From contig NW_001799177.1 in the NCBI RefSeq assembly GCF_000165425.1, positions 248,001 through 312,000 on the forward strand: a stretch of DNA of 64,000 bases. Reading direction: 5' to 3'. Below, in pieces: positions 1 to 13,668 of this stretch. Below the pieces are notes generated by a model. That model did not search any database. It had not been told where the DNA came from and worked only from the letters and a program-made list of their open reading frames with translations. Both the position numbers and the translations under genes were made by a program. The stretch's first letter is position 1. The number at the start of each line of letters is the position of its first letter. This stretch comes from Paramecium tetraurelia (lineage: Eukaryota > Ciliophora > Oligohymenophorea > Peniculida > Parameciidae).

Positions 1-168
1 AAGCGTTTCGAAATGCTTGATGTAATTTTGTGTATTCTTGTCTAAATCTCTCCAGAGCAGGCTCATTGGCTAATTCGTTGATTATCTACATGATCAAAGA
101 TACCTTACATCCTGAAATTCTCTTTCTAAAGCGTCTCTGTCTTACTCAGAGAAACCTAAATCTTCCAT
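1..168 (-). CDS. CFAP58: CFAP58-like flagellar coiled-coil protein, N-terminal part only
   Basis: The gene runs off the left edge, so only its first two exons are visible. The start codon is at 166-168 on the reverse strand. Twenty residues (MEDLGFSEQDRDALEREFQD) are followed by a 23-base GTA...TAG intron, then a segment with the pattern ELANEPALERFRQEYTKLH. The LEREFQ...LERF..EY.KLH signature matches my recollection of the N-terminus of CFAP58 (CCDC147), a coiled-coil protein of motile cilia and sperm flagella. That identification rests on under 50 residues. It could be another axonemal coiled-coil protein. The gene is divergent from the next gene, with about 160 bases between the starts. 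Confidence 0.55.
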
Positions 169-329
169 TTATTTTAAAATAAAATAATTATTTAATATCA
201 GAAGACTTCGAAAAAGAATTTTATGCTTTGAATATAGTCAACAAATAAACTCAACTGCATTTTAAATCCCTATAATTTTTTGATTAAAGTAATAAATGTT
301 TGCATGATGAAAATTTTGATTTATATTTA

Positions 330-2279
330 ATGGATAACGAACCAAAAATCATCAAGAAGATCTATGTATATCCAGCAACATCAATTCAACAAATGAAATC
401 GGCTCAAGAATACCAACAGATTAATCGATAATTATATTAGGATCAACACATCCAGAAGTTAATGGACATGTGCTTATCCAATTAAATGTAATCAATCCTG
501 AATAGCTTTGATTACGAAGATCTCCAACAACCCCTGAAAGAGGTCTAGTACTTCTTAAAGGATTTAAAGGGTAAATTCATCTAGTAGCCTAAAAACAAAA
601 TCAAAGAACCGCTGATTTCTAAGATACCCAATAAAAAAACAAATTATCTATAAAAAACCTAACTCTTGGCTTCTATCAAATAGAAACTAACCTAAATGGT
701 TTAAGAGAGTAAATTATTTCCTTCATTAATAAACTTTATTAAAATAGAATATGATTAATAAAATTATCAATTCAATGTTTGTAAATTGGGACTGTTAAAT
801 GATGCAGCTGAAATCATGCTTCAATGCGGTCCTTTTGGAATATTGAATGCTCAAATAAAAAGCCCAACTAACTTAACCATCACAGATCTCATTTTGGAAT
901 TATTTAGATAGTTAAATCACTACAATATTGTGGAGGATAAGGAGATAGCTGAAGAAGTGTGGTTTTCATTTAATAGAGCAAAAAATAAGACTCATCTTTC
1001 TGAAATTTTAAGTCATGAAATAGCATAGAATTTGTCATATAAGGATATGGAAATATAAAGAGAAATCTTAATTTTATAAGGGACCATCTAAAAATTAAAT
1101 TATAATGCATAATTTATTAATAATCAGAGAGAAAAAATAATAAAAGTGTTAAGAAAAAGAGTTTAAGTTTAATTATATCATGAATGTTAAGTACGAAAAA
1201 TAGCCTAGCCTGAGATATTACCCAATCTCACTTTATCCATTAAACAATATAGATCAACTCATGGAGTGTTCTGCGGTTGTGCTCTCTAATTTCCCATTGT
1301 AATGATCAAGAAATTCAGTATTACTCCAGGATTGGAAGATGTATGCAAAAACCTTTGTTTAAGTATTCTCTAGAATTTAGATACAATAAATTTTTGTTTA
1401 GCTATTACTTACGAAAAATACTTGTCTTCTAGATTATATAAGGAACATAACACATTTTAAGTAAGAACAATTATTTAAAATGCCTTAGAAGACATCATTC
1501 ATAAAATGGAAACAGATGTCAATCTTTGCAAATTCTTAAGACTAGCAATTCTAGATTAGCAATTTATTAAGTTCTACAATTTGTTGCATCGATACAATAC
1601 AATAAACTAAAATGACACAAGTATTCCAAATGATAAAAGAGATTAGACTAATTAATTAATTTTGAATGCAGTCCATTGTATTTTAGAAAAAGTGAAAAAT
1701 CTACAATTGGAGAACAATATAATTGAATAGAAGTACGAAATAGCACTCCCACCTGAGAAGATAATAAAAGTCAACATGAAAAAACACAAAACTAATTAAT
1801 CAGATAAATTACTTTTTTATATTAAATTAATAGCTAGTGATCTTAACAAGTTGAAAATTCCTCTATTTGAGATTATTTATTACATTACAGCTATGAATAA
1901 TAGAATTTAGTTTAGAAATGATTTACAACCCAAAAGTACAATTAGATTTTTTACATATCCACACATTATTTATTATATTGAGGAGCTTTACGGTGTAAAA
2001 ACTATAGTGGAGTGGGAATCAGACATGTCTTGTGAGATTGATTACTTTAGTTTGGCCAATTTAGATTTGTCTATAGATTTGGATGAGGAATACATTATTG
2101 AGTAGCAACTCATAATAATGGAAAGATGCCTTAAAAGAGATAGGGCTAGATACTCTTGGGCACTTGAGTACCTAGGGTTGAAATGTAATGAGTTATTGTT
2201 GGAGACCAAACAACTCTAGAAAAGTAAGATTAGAAAGTGTTTAGAGAATTTGTATTTGGAAGTTAAAAGATAAAAATGA
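330..2279 (+). CDS. Intronless hypothetical protein, 649 aa
   Basis: One uninterrupted frame in the ciliate code, ATG at 330 to TGA at 2277-2279, exactly 650 codons, with dozens of in-frame TAA/TAG read as glutamine. The protein is rich in Lys, Asn, Gln, Leu and Ile, with many predicted helices, and no transmembrane or signal segment at the N-terminus (MDNEPKIIKKIYVYPATSIQ). I recognise no domain. A segment near residues 285-340 contains several cysteines and glycines (TPEILPNL...GVFCGCALQFP) and may be a folded core. The frame is far longer than the roughly 55 codons expected by chance between TGA codons here, so I treat it as a real gene. Function unknown. Confidence 0.85.
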
Positions 2280-2385
2280 ATATTATTATAATTAAGTCAA
2301 ATTTCTTAATGCCTTAAATAATGGAAGTTATATATTGTAATTTAAATACATTTTAAATCAATTTAAATTCCTAAATATTATAAAT

Positions 2386-5300
2386 ATGAATATTGTCATT
2401 ATGCTCATCATCATAAATTAATTATTTTACTCAATGAACAATAGATCCACGATCTTTCTTGCTTTTTTACTCTAAGTTTACACAGCTAGATTTGATTATG
2501 GTTAAACTAGTGTTCGTAATGTGTAAGAAATAGAAACATAATGCTAACTGAACCAATTTCTTTTAGGAAATATTTGTTTTGGTAATTATGAAAATAATTC
2601 AGATTGTCATTATAGTTGTTAATAATGCAATGGAAATTAAGCAGATAGTTGTACTTCATGTGATACACTCACTGAAAGAATATTAAATGATAGTAAATGC
2701 TCATGTTTAGAATCTTATTATGCATTAGAGTCATAAGCAACTTGCCGAAGTAAACTGATAATTATAAATTAGAGTGTAATATATCTTGTTTGACTTGTAA
2801 AGGAGGATCAGAAAGTGATTGTTTGAGTTGTGATAATAAAAGTACACTTGTAGATAATAGATGTGTATGCAAAGCTGGCTATTTAGTCGATAGGAATATG
2901 GAATGCTCATGTAAATAAATTAAATTATTATAAAAAAGAATGTGATTTTACTTGTGAATAATGTTTCAATTCATTATTTAATGGTTGTATCAAATGCAAC
3001 CCATCCTCATTAAGATAACTCGATAATAATGAATGCAAATGTCCAACTGGTTATTATTCATAAACAGGAATGTAGTTATGTTAGAGTATAAAATATAATT
3101 ATTACAGAATGCAATGATAGTTGTAATACTTGTGATTCATAAAATTCATGTCTGAGTTGCACAGAAGATAAAATATTACAAATAAATACATGCGTTTGTT
3201 AGACAGGTCAAGTTTTAATTAGAGTTGGAAATTGGAATTTATGCCAAAGTATTATGATTTATGCTATAAATAGACTGTCATAATCAGTGTGAAACCTGTT
3301 TTGGAATTTATTCTTATGAATGTTCTACATGTAAACTTAATCGCACCTTACAGAGTGACAATACATGTTATTGTGATGATGGATACTATTTATCCTACAA
3401 TGATTGTTTGATTTGTGACTCTAATTGCTTAACTTGTGTATTTACAAGTACATTCTGTTTATCTTGCTAATTTGGATATTCAATAGCAAATAATGATAAA
3501 TGTTGTCATGGTTCAAATATTTTTAAGGACAACGAATGTTAGTGTTCCAATCAATATTATCTCGACAGTTCAGGGATTTGTAATCGTAGGATATAATTTA
3601 TTTATTTATAGCTTGCCCTTATAATTGTTTGAAATGCGATGAAAATCTTGTTTGTTCTGAATGTTTGGATAAGTAGTTTATTGGAACATCATGTGACGAA
3701 AATTGTTTGCGTGTTAATTGTTTGGAATGTGATTTAGATGGAATATGTACAAAGTGTTTACAAAATTATTAAAAGAACCTTATTGGTGATTGTGTTTGTG
3801 TGGCAGGAGAGTATTACTTTGATGGATTAGATTTTCAGTGTAAAAGTATTTTAAACTTAATAATAAGTTAGAATGTTCTTAATAGTTTTATAAATGTAAA
3901 GAATGTGATGCTACAGGTTGTGTTCTTTGTGATGAAGATTATTTCTTAGATAGTGGTTCATGTGTTAGTTGTTTGCCTAATTGCAAATCTTGCACCAGTC
4001 TTTCTATATGTGATGCTTGCTATGATGGATATTTTGATATCATTTGTGACTAATGTCATGCGAGTTGTAAAAATTGCATAGGCTCATAGAAAAATGAATG
4101 TTTAGAGTGTTCAGATGATAGAATTCCAACTGTTGTCAATATCTTGGGAGATGGTAGGAATCAAGTTGTATGTTCATGTGATAGCTTATAAAGGTATTAT
4201 GATGCTAATTTTAATTGTCAAAATTGTCATACTACATGTAATACTTGTGATGGAGGATCCAATAATGATTGTTTGGATTGTTTCGCAAGTTAAAATAGAG
4301 TCCTCGTATCTAGAAAATGTGTTTGTAATGCACTTAATAATTATGGTGATTTAGGAGATGATTCATGTTATATAATGAATTGTGGTTATGGTTGTGCTGA
4401 TTGTCATTATGATCTACTTACTTTTATATGCCAAACTTGTCACACTGGTTAAACAAATAGATTGAATGACCCTGTAGCTAATTGTCCCTGTCAAGATGGA
4501 TATTATGAAGTATCCTAAAAGACTTGCAAATGTATCAATATCATTTAATGTAGAATGTCCAAAAAAATGCGGTACTTGTGATTTAAATTCATCAAATTAG
4601 CCATATTGTACAACATGCTCAGCTAATAGAAATGCCAATGATAATTGCAACTGTCTTATTGGATATTATTAAAATTTAGATGTTATTTGTAATAAATGTC
4701 CTGACACCTGTGTATATTGTTTAGCAGCTGATAAATGTGTTCAGTGCGAACCGAATTTTTTTCTAAAAGATGGGATGTGTGTCTGCCCCCTTAGGAATTT
4801 TTATTATAGATCTACATGCTCCTGCTTATAAGGATATTATATGCACTTAGAAAATTAAAAATGTTTACGTATTTTAATAATATATTCAATAGCTTGTCAT
4901 CCTAAATGTGAATAGTGTGAATTTACATCTACAAATTGCACCAAATGTTCTGAAAACTATTATAATCCCCCTGATTGTACATGTGCTTCTGGACTTTATG
5001 AGTTGGATAGTAAATGTGTTCCTTGCATAAATAATTGTCATCTTTGCAAATCTGATTCAGAATGCTTAGATTGTCCTAATCAATTGACTTTAATCTAAAA
5101 TTAATGCATATGTTAATCTGGGTATTTTAATAATCCTGGGAGTTAAGATTGCAATTAATGTTCATTATAGTGTGTGGAATGCAATTATCATCAAGATAAC
5201 TGTCTCAAGTGTAAATTTAATAGAGTATCACCCTAATTATGTGTCTGTCCAATTGGAACTTATGAGGTTGACTTAGTTTCTCCATGTTTGAATTGCAATT

Positions 5301-7994
5301 CTGTATGTTCCACTTGTGAATTGAATGCTAATAATTGTCTTAAATGTTCCTTAAACAGAGCAGATCCTCCCCTTTGTAAATGCAAAATGGATTATTTTGA
5401 AGATAAAGATTAAATATGCTAATAGTGCAATTCAAGATGCAAAGTATGTGAGACTTCACCAGAAAATTGCATAACATGTAAAATAGATTTTTCCTTACCC
5501 CCTAATTGCGATTGTCTAGATGGATACTTCTATGATATTTCAAATGGATGTGTCAAATGTCATAAAACGTGTTAAACTTGCAATGGATCTCAAGATTATC
5601 ATTGTTTAACATGTGATACTGCTAGGCTTATGTAATTATAAAATACGAAGTGTGAGTGTTAAAAAAATTACTACTATTAAGATGATAACTGTTATCTCTG
5701 TTCTATTGAAATTGATGTCTGTCAACCTAAAATATGTGGGGATGGAATTAAATCAAGATAAGAGGATTGTGACGATGGAAATAAAAATAATAGAGATGGA
5801 TGTTCAAGAGATTGTAAATTAGAAGCAGAATATTATTGTGAATTAATGCCAAATTTGCAAATTCATAGTTCTGTATTCATGTCTACCTGTACTAAATGTT
5901 CACAGAACTGTAAAGTTTGCAATTCCAGCAGATGTCTCCAATGTAACTCAGGATATTTCTTGACCAAATCATTTGAATGCAGCAAATGCGAGTAATATCC
6001 TATTTCTATTTCATAGTAAACATTGTAAAGAATGTGCAGGACCCTTTTAGAAAGATTGTCTGTCTTGCATCAAAGGTATTGATTATGGATTTACTCAAAA
6101 ATGTGCATTTTGTGAAGAAACTCTAGGTTTGTATACGAAGGGACTTCAATGTGCTTCTTTATGTGGTGATGGTATTAGAAAGAGTGATGAGAAATGCGAT
6201 GATGGAAACACTATCAATTAGGATGGGTGTTCTAGTACTTGCCAGATTGAATAGGATTGGGGTTGCAATTAATAAATAAATACTTTAAGCGTTTGTTACC
6301 AATTAAATTTATCCATTGCTTCCTTGGAATTCGAAAGAGTTAAAGATTTTTATCAGTCATCAAGATTTGGATTAATTTAATTCAGCAAACCTATGATGTT
6401 GATTAATTAATCTATAATCGAATCATGGAAATAGGAAATCGTTAATTAGATTGATAATGTAGATTACAATATTAATTCAACTACTAATTATAATTAAGAT
6501 GGCCATTTAGAGTCCATTTCAATTGAATTACTCTTGCATAAGAGTATTGATTTCGTTTAATATCAAATTAACTTTACAAATTACATAATTTACGATGCAA
6601 TCGACTAATATCCTTTGAAATCCTCATTTCTGGAAAAAGAATTATTGAAATATAAATAATTAAGTAGTCAAACTCTGAGTACTACAAAAGCATCAAGGTA
6701 ATTTGGATCTACTGTTTTATTTATCTTAGGAGGAATTGCTTTAATAGGATTGTTGATGGGAAGCTTAGATTTTTATTGGAATGTGCTAGACAATCTATAA
6801 ATTCTATCTTACATCACATATATCAATGTCAACTTTCCTTATATGCATAATTAATTTTTGGACATTTTTTAATTTGCAAGGTTTGAATTTACTAATGATT
6901 TTTTCAAATTTGATATCATAAACGGTTTGGATTATCATTAAAATAAGGATTACCCTCTAATTGTAGAAAGAAATGTAGAGTACAACCTAGTCATTAATTT
7001 AAGTTCTATCATAGTTTTATGGGTTACTCCCTTAATTCTGTTGTTCATTTCTAAATTTAATCTCTTTATAATACAAAAATTGTTGATTAACAAATTTCAA
7101 AATGTCAGACTAACATAAAAAGTAAGCAGTCTTAAATTTTTGGGTTACAAAGTAGTTTCATTTATTCACTTTATTAGTTTGAAGTATTGCGCAAATTTTT
7201 ACTATAATATAATACTCAGAGTCTATCTGTCAAGCTTATACGATCTGAATTTTTCCATCTTTACTTCAGCCTATTGTTGGTTATGGAATCAAAGTCCGAA
7301 TTTTGTAGATTAAGTTTCATTCCTAGGTGCTATGAGTCTCCTCCTATTTTAACTTGTCGTCTTATTTATGCTTTCAACGTCTCTAAAGGCATCCTCCTAT
7401 CAAATCACTTCAAAGCATTACGAACAATATTTTGGATCTCTATATGAAGGCATCAAATCGGTCAAACAAATCAATAGATAAATTTAATTTCTCTAACCTC
7501 TAAGAAAAATTATGTTTATGGGTGCTTTGATATTATTTTTTGATACTGCAATTTATCAGATTTCACTTTTGATATCCATACAAATCTTGTCATCAATTGT
7601 TTTAATAACTCTTAATCCTTATATGAACTTTCTGGAGACTATTAAAGGCATTACCTAGGATGTTGGATTGAGTCTTTCATTATCTTTAATCTTATTTTAT
7701 TATGCGCAAGATTAATTTTAACTAACAGACTAAGATACCATAGAAAAGTTATCCTACATTCATGTTGGGATCTATACTATTATGCTTTCAACAACCCTTA
7801 TTATTGATTTATATTAATAATTCAAGATAATTAGCAATAAATATAAATATTTATAGAGACTTACCTAAGTGTGTCAAAAGAGGAAGCCAGATAATCAACA
7901 ATCCAATAGAGATATGTTTATAGATTTAAGCTAGGAAAACGGCATCAAATTACAAACAAATTAATTTTGCTTCACTAATTTGAGGATACAGTGA
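2386..7994 (+). CDS. Large cysteine-rich repeat protein with C-terminal multi-pass membrane domain
   Basis: About 1,800 residues in several exons. It begins with a signal peptide; ATG at 2386 is the first start, and ATG at 2434 (MNNRSTIFLAFLLQVYTA) gives a cleaner signal. From about 2560 to 6150 the protein is dense CxxC-type repeats (patterns such as CxxCxxx..C.SC), like the furin-like/growth-factor-receptor cysteine-rich repeats expanded in ciliates. Two copies of the DUF4215/Myxococcus cysteine-rich motif (CGDGI..S.E.CDDGN..N.DGCS..C) lie at about 5729-5818 and 6159-6246. From about 6710 on, several hydrophobic stretches (for example VLFILGGIALIGLLMG) indicate a multi-pass C-terminus, ending at TGA 7992-7994. 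Visible introns include 23 bases near 2747, 28 near 2915 and 22 near 3085. Likely a surface or secretory-pathway protein; ligand unknown. Confidence 0.85.
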
Positions 7995-8028
7995 GACTAA
8001 TTGATATTTATATCACAATTATACGAAA

Positions 8029-9871
<1,843 letters not shown>

Positions 9872-10066
9872 CAATATAATTTATTTGTCAAAAAAATAAT
9901 ATTATATACTCTTAATTATTAACAATATAAAATCTTAACATTATCATTATTTATTTATTATACTATTGGATTCTGACTTTTTACACAAGAATACTGTTGT
10001 GACAACAATCCCTTTAAAATTAATAATTATATAAATATTAGTTTAATGATATAGGAATTATTATAA

Positions 10067-11506
10067 TCAATTCTCTAAGAATAAATATGAAAATTACCTT
10101 CTTCATCCTGCTCATATTGTTCTCCTTCTCCTTCTTATTCGCCTTCCCCATCTTCTTCTTCCAATTGATTTGGATCAATACCAAATAGGTGAAGATTTTA
10201 CTAATGAAATAAATCTAAAAAATACACTAAACAATTCTCTGAATTGATTGTTCTCTGTTGATAGTTTCTCATTCTCTTCCATCATCGCTTGTTTTTCATC
10301 TTACATTTATTGATATAATTATTTAAAATTTTCTATAAGCCCCTCCAACTTCTTGATTTCTTCATCCTTTAATTCAAGTTATTGATTTAATTCTTCATTA
10401 TCCTCCCTTCTATCTCCTCCTTATTCAAGTTGATTTTTCAATTCTTCTATGATTTAATCCTTCTCTTCTATTTCCCCAGCCATCTCTTCCATTTTAGCTT
10501 AGATGTCTTCTAGATTGTAATTTTAAAATTCTTCAGCAATTTCATCAATTTATTGTTGTTTTTCGTTGATTACTTATTGCATATCTTTAATCTACTTTTC
10601 ATATTATTTCTTTGAAAGATCCAACTTCTTTTGAGTCTATTAATCAACACTTTTAACTTATTCAGTTAATTTTTTAACTTCATCAGTCAAAGTAGTAATT
10701 TTTTTTTTTTCGTCTGTGCTTTCCTTCTTTAAGTCATTGATTTTCTTTTCAAATTCTCTTGAATTTTATTATCTATGATAATTTCAAATACAATACATTT
10801 TCTTATCGATTTCACTATTGATGTTTTTGATTTGGTCCTTGGTTTATTGTATCTCTCTCCTGAGTTCATTATTTTAGTCCTATTCTTCTGAGATCTGTTC
10901 CTTTAGTTTATTGTTTTGAGTGTTGCTCATATAAGATGCAGAGTTATTTTGTCTTTGCATCTCTTCTTATTTGGGTTCCACTTTTTGTTTGGTTTGGGAT
11001 TGAGGGTAAATGTAATTGTTAGTAAACTTATTGGGTAGTGATTGCTATTAGACCAATTGAACAGGTTCTTTAACAGGTTTTTAATTATTCAAAATTTCTT
11101 CTTTTTAAGGCATATCAGGCTTTACTGATTTAAAGTTGTTCGAGAATTGTTTAGATGAAGCCGAGGATTGAGGTTTTGCTATTCCTTATGGTTATTGTTT
11201 TTGTTACTACTATTCAGGTTTTAGACTACAAAAATTCAAAAATAAATAGTTACTTTCAAGGAGGAATCTTTCAAGGCGGAGGCAGATCCAGCCTTTTGAT
11301 ACATTTCTTATGATAATAAAGACAGTTTTACCTTGATATGGGATGATCTCAGTTTTATGCTGTTCATCTGATGGATTGTTTTTGTTGTGTACCTAAGAAT
11401 CACAACTATAACACAATCGATAAGTTTAGCCCAATTAACATTAATTACACTTTATGGTAGCTGGTCTTTGTTGGCAAACCACGCACTTAACAAAGAGGGA
11501 ACTCAT
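10067..11506 (-). CDS. B-box-like zinc-finger protein with long coiled coil and acidic tail
   Basis: Starts MSSLFVKCVVCQQRPATIKC at 11506. The first 50 residues carry a B-box-like zinc site (CVVC, CNQC, LCYSC followed by VH...H). A long central region (about 10240-10950) is rich in Glu, Lys, Gln and Leu with heptad-like spacing, hence coiled coil. The tail is strongly acidic (EEEDGEGEQEGEGEQYEQ), and a 23-base intron leads to the last codons and TGA at 10067-10069. The layout resembles TRIM-like scaffolds without the RING. Partners and role are not evident. Intron positions in the middle were not all resolved. Confidence 0.75.
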
Positions 11507-11631
11507 AATTCAAAATAAATTTATTTGAATAATAATTAAGATAAGACTTATATCTTCGATAATGTCAATCGTTAAATTGTTATTAACAATAAATAAAATA
11601 TTACTTATCCTTTGATAATATATAATAATGA

Positions 11632-12378
11632 TCATTCGAACAATTCAAACAAGGCTTCCAAATCATCACCACCATCAGAAGAATCACTCTACTCGTAATC
11701 AGCCTCAAAAGAATCACTCTCATCGCTTTCATCGCTTTCATCGCTTTCATCTCCAAAGAAATCACTGTCCTCCTCGTCGTTCTTGGGAATCAAAGTCTCA
11801 ACAAATGGACAAACCTTCTTGGATTCCTTGAAGATCTTTCTCAAATTTAGTAATCCCTTAGTCATCAACAATGGTCTTTCTTTTTATTCTATAATCTATA
11901 GGGTGACCTATGCAGCATCGTCAATCACTGAGATGCATTCATCAGGCAAAACAAATCCCAAAACAGACTTTACTTCGTCTCCCCAGCAATTTGTAATTAC
12001 AGGTTCCACCAAATGGGACATATCAATCAAACTGTCAACAAGCATATCTGAGAACCCATCCTCTTCAAATTCGGTGTATGATTTATAACCATTGCTAGCC
12101 AATTCAAAACCATCTTTTAAACAAGTTCCTATTTTATCTTTGAAAGTAGACAAATCAACTCCCTCTGCCCCAGAACAAGATGATTATATAGACACTAGAG
12201 ATTTTACGATTCCAACTAATTCCTTTATACTTGAAGCTAACTTTTTTTCATTTACATTTGTATATAGCTTTGAAAATTTAGGAGTGAGTTTTGTAACCTA
12301 TTTAGTGCATTTAGAATTAATAGTTATTGCAGTTGTGCTCGTTGCTACAATCAATAAGATGACAATTAAAAGCTTCAT
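11632..12378 (-). CDS. Secreted protein with signal peptide and Ser-Asp-Glu-rich tail, 248 aa
   Basis: A single exon of exactly 249 codons. The start at 12378 gives a textbook signal peptide (MKLLIVILLIVATSTTAI). The mature protein has about six well-spaced cysteines (for example SKCTKQ, QSSCSG, GTCLKDG, NCWGDE, DECISV, KVCPF), suggesting disulfides, and helical character. Residues from about 205 are an acidic repeat (DESDESDESDES). It lies 125 bases from the start of the B-box gene on the same strand. I recognise no named family. A calcium-rich secretory compartment or cell surface location is inferred from the acidic tail and signal only. Confidence 0.8.
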
Positions 12379-12619
12379 TAATATTAATATAAATGACGTC
12401 AAACCATTGATGATTATTAAATCATTATTATTTCTAGTTAATAGATTGCCATTATTGAGTCCATAATATAACAATTATTGGCTCAAAACAGGTTTATATT
12501 GTGAATAATCAATACTGTTGATAAATCAAAATAAGTACACCAATAAAATTGAAGTTAAGTTAATTACAAAAAAAATAAAATGATTGTATAAAAATTATAA
12601 AGGACACAATCCAGTCGTC

Positions 12620-13162
12620 TCAATATTTGATGTTTCTGAAACTACTATAAACAACTTTTGATTTTTTATCAAAGGTGACTTTTTTTATCGATCTTTGCGA
12701 ACCTGAAGTATGAGAATCCTTGAGCTTATTCTTCGGACTCTAAGGATTTGAAGTATTTTTATTTTTTTGCTTTAAAATTGATTTATATTTTGTATTATCT
12801 TGATTGGAATCCTTGAACTCACTATTCCTATCATCCTTTGAACAGCTATCCTATTCTTATGATCCAGGCATTTCTCTAAGTAACAGATTTTCTTCTACTG
12901 ATAATTTTACATCAATGGGTTTTGAATCTCTATCTGTAAGTTATAGAAGTGGCTGATCCTTCAATTGAATCATCTAGGAGGAGCAGCACTGTTCCTATTC
13001 GTGCTGATAATTAAAATCCTAATCTAAAAATTTCAATATTTAAATGGGTGCTGGCTTTTCAATAGAGGGAGGGCCATAAATATATGTTCTTCCGAAGATG
13101 ACTTCTCCAAAATCAAATTCTTTGGATGGAGAAGTAATTTTTTAGTTGCAAATATTGCCCAT
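12620..13162 (-). CDS. Putative myristoylated/palmitoylated PP1-docking protein (A), 180 aa
   Basis: A single exon of exactly 181 codons. The chosen start gives MGNICNQK: Gly2 with a small or polar residue at position 6 context plus Cys5, the usual pattern for N-myristoylation followed by palmitoylation. The rest looks disordered and charged. Residues 128-131 read SILK (KYKSILKQK), and residues 161-164 read KVTF (IKKVTFDKK). In known protein phosphatase 1 regulators, a SILK motif upstream of an RVxF motif docks two grooves of the catalytic subunit. A second gene in this window (28619-29356) has the same arrangement. Alternative: a first exon lies upstream in another frame (see 13033-13365). 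Role as a membrane-tethered PP1 regulator is inference. Confidence 0.7.
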
Positions 13163-13365
13163 TTGTTAGAGTCGTATATTAATAACAGGAATTAAATTAA
13201 GAAATGTTTAATCAATATTTATGTCTGATATAAAGATAACAAATTTTTAGTTTCTTCAACTTGGCCATCCCTAAATTCATCTACTTAAACATTTTAAATG
13301 ATATATCTAAGTTATATCAAATTAAATTTATCAGACCATTCTAGAGTCATAGGATAGATCTGCAT
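13033..13365 (-). other. Overlapping alternative open frame, 110 codons, coding-like at its 5' half
   Basis: In a different reverse-strand frame, an open frame runs from ATG at 13365 to TGA at 13033-13035, exactly 111 codons with the stop. Its first 45 residues (MQIYPMTLEWSDKFNLIQLR...) look protein-like, with Trp and many acidic residues, while the second half looks like a shadow of the SILK/RVxF gene. No GT...AG intron of suitable length joins it to that gene in frame. It may be a small separate gene, an unrecognised first exon or chance. Confidence 0.3.
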
Positions 13366-13668
13366 AAAGTTAAGTCAAGTAAGTTAATAATATTTTATTA
13401 TAAGTTTATTTAAATTTTCTATATATATAAATTAGAATCAGCGTTGAAAAAGCGAGAACTTACTAAATCGAAGTTCTCCAAAAAGATAGTATTTAAGTAG
13501 TATGAAACTCTATTTAGATGAACAAATAAATATGAATTTCTACAAAAAAAGGAAAATCTATTTAATATTCTTATTCTATATGATTTTAAATAGAAATTTA
13601 CTTTGATTATGTTATTTATGAAATAAAAATGTTGAGCATAGAATTAATATTAATTTATAAATTTATTT
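13366..13668. other. Intergenic, AT-rich
   Basis: Between divergent transcription units. It holds a short less AT-rich island near 13438-13490, but I see no open frame with coding character and no tRNA fold. It probably contains both promoters. Confidence 0.6.

Noticed and set aside
11628..12466. Plus-strand frames with His-rich and Ser-rich products
   Set aside because: They are antisense shadows of the secreted protein on the minus strand, whose frame is unbroken for 249 codons.
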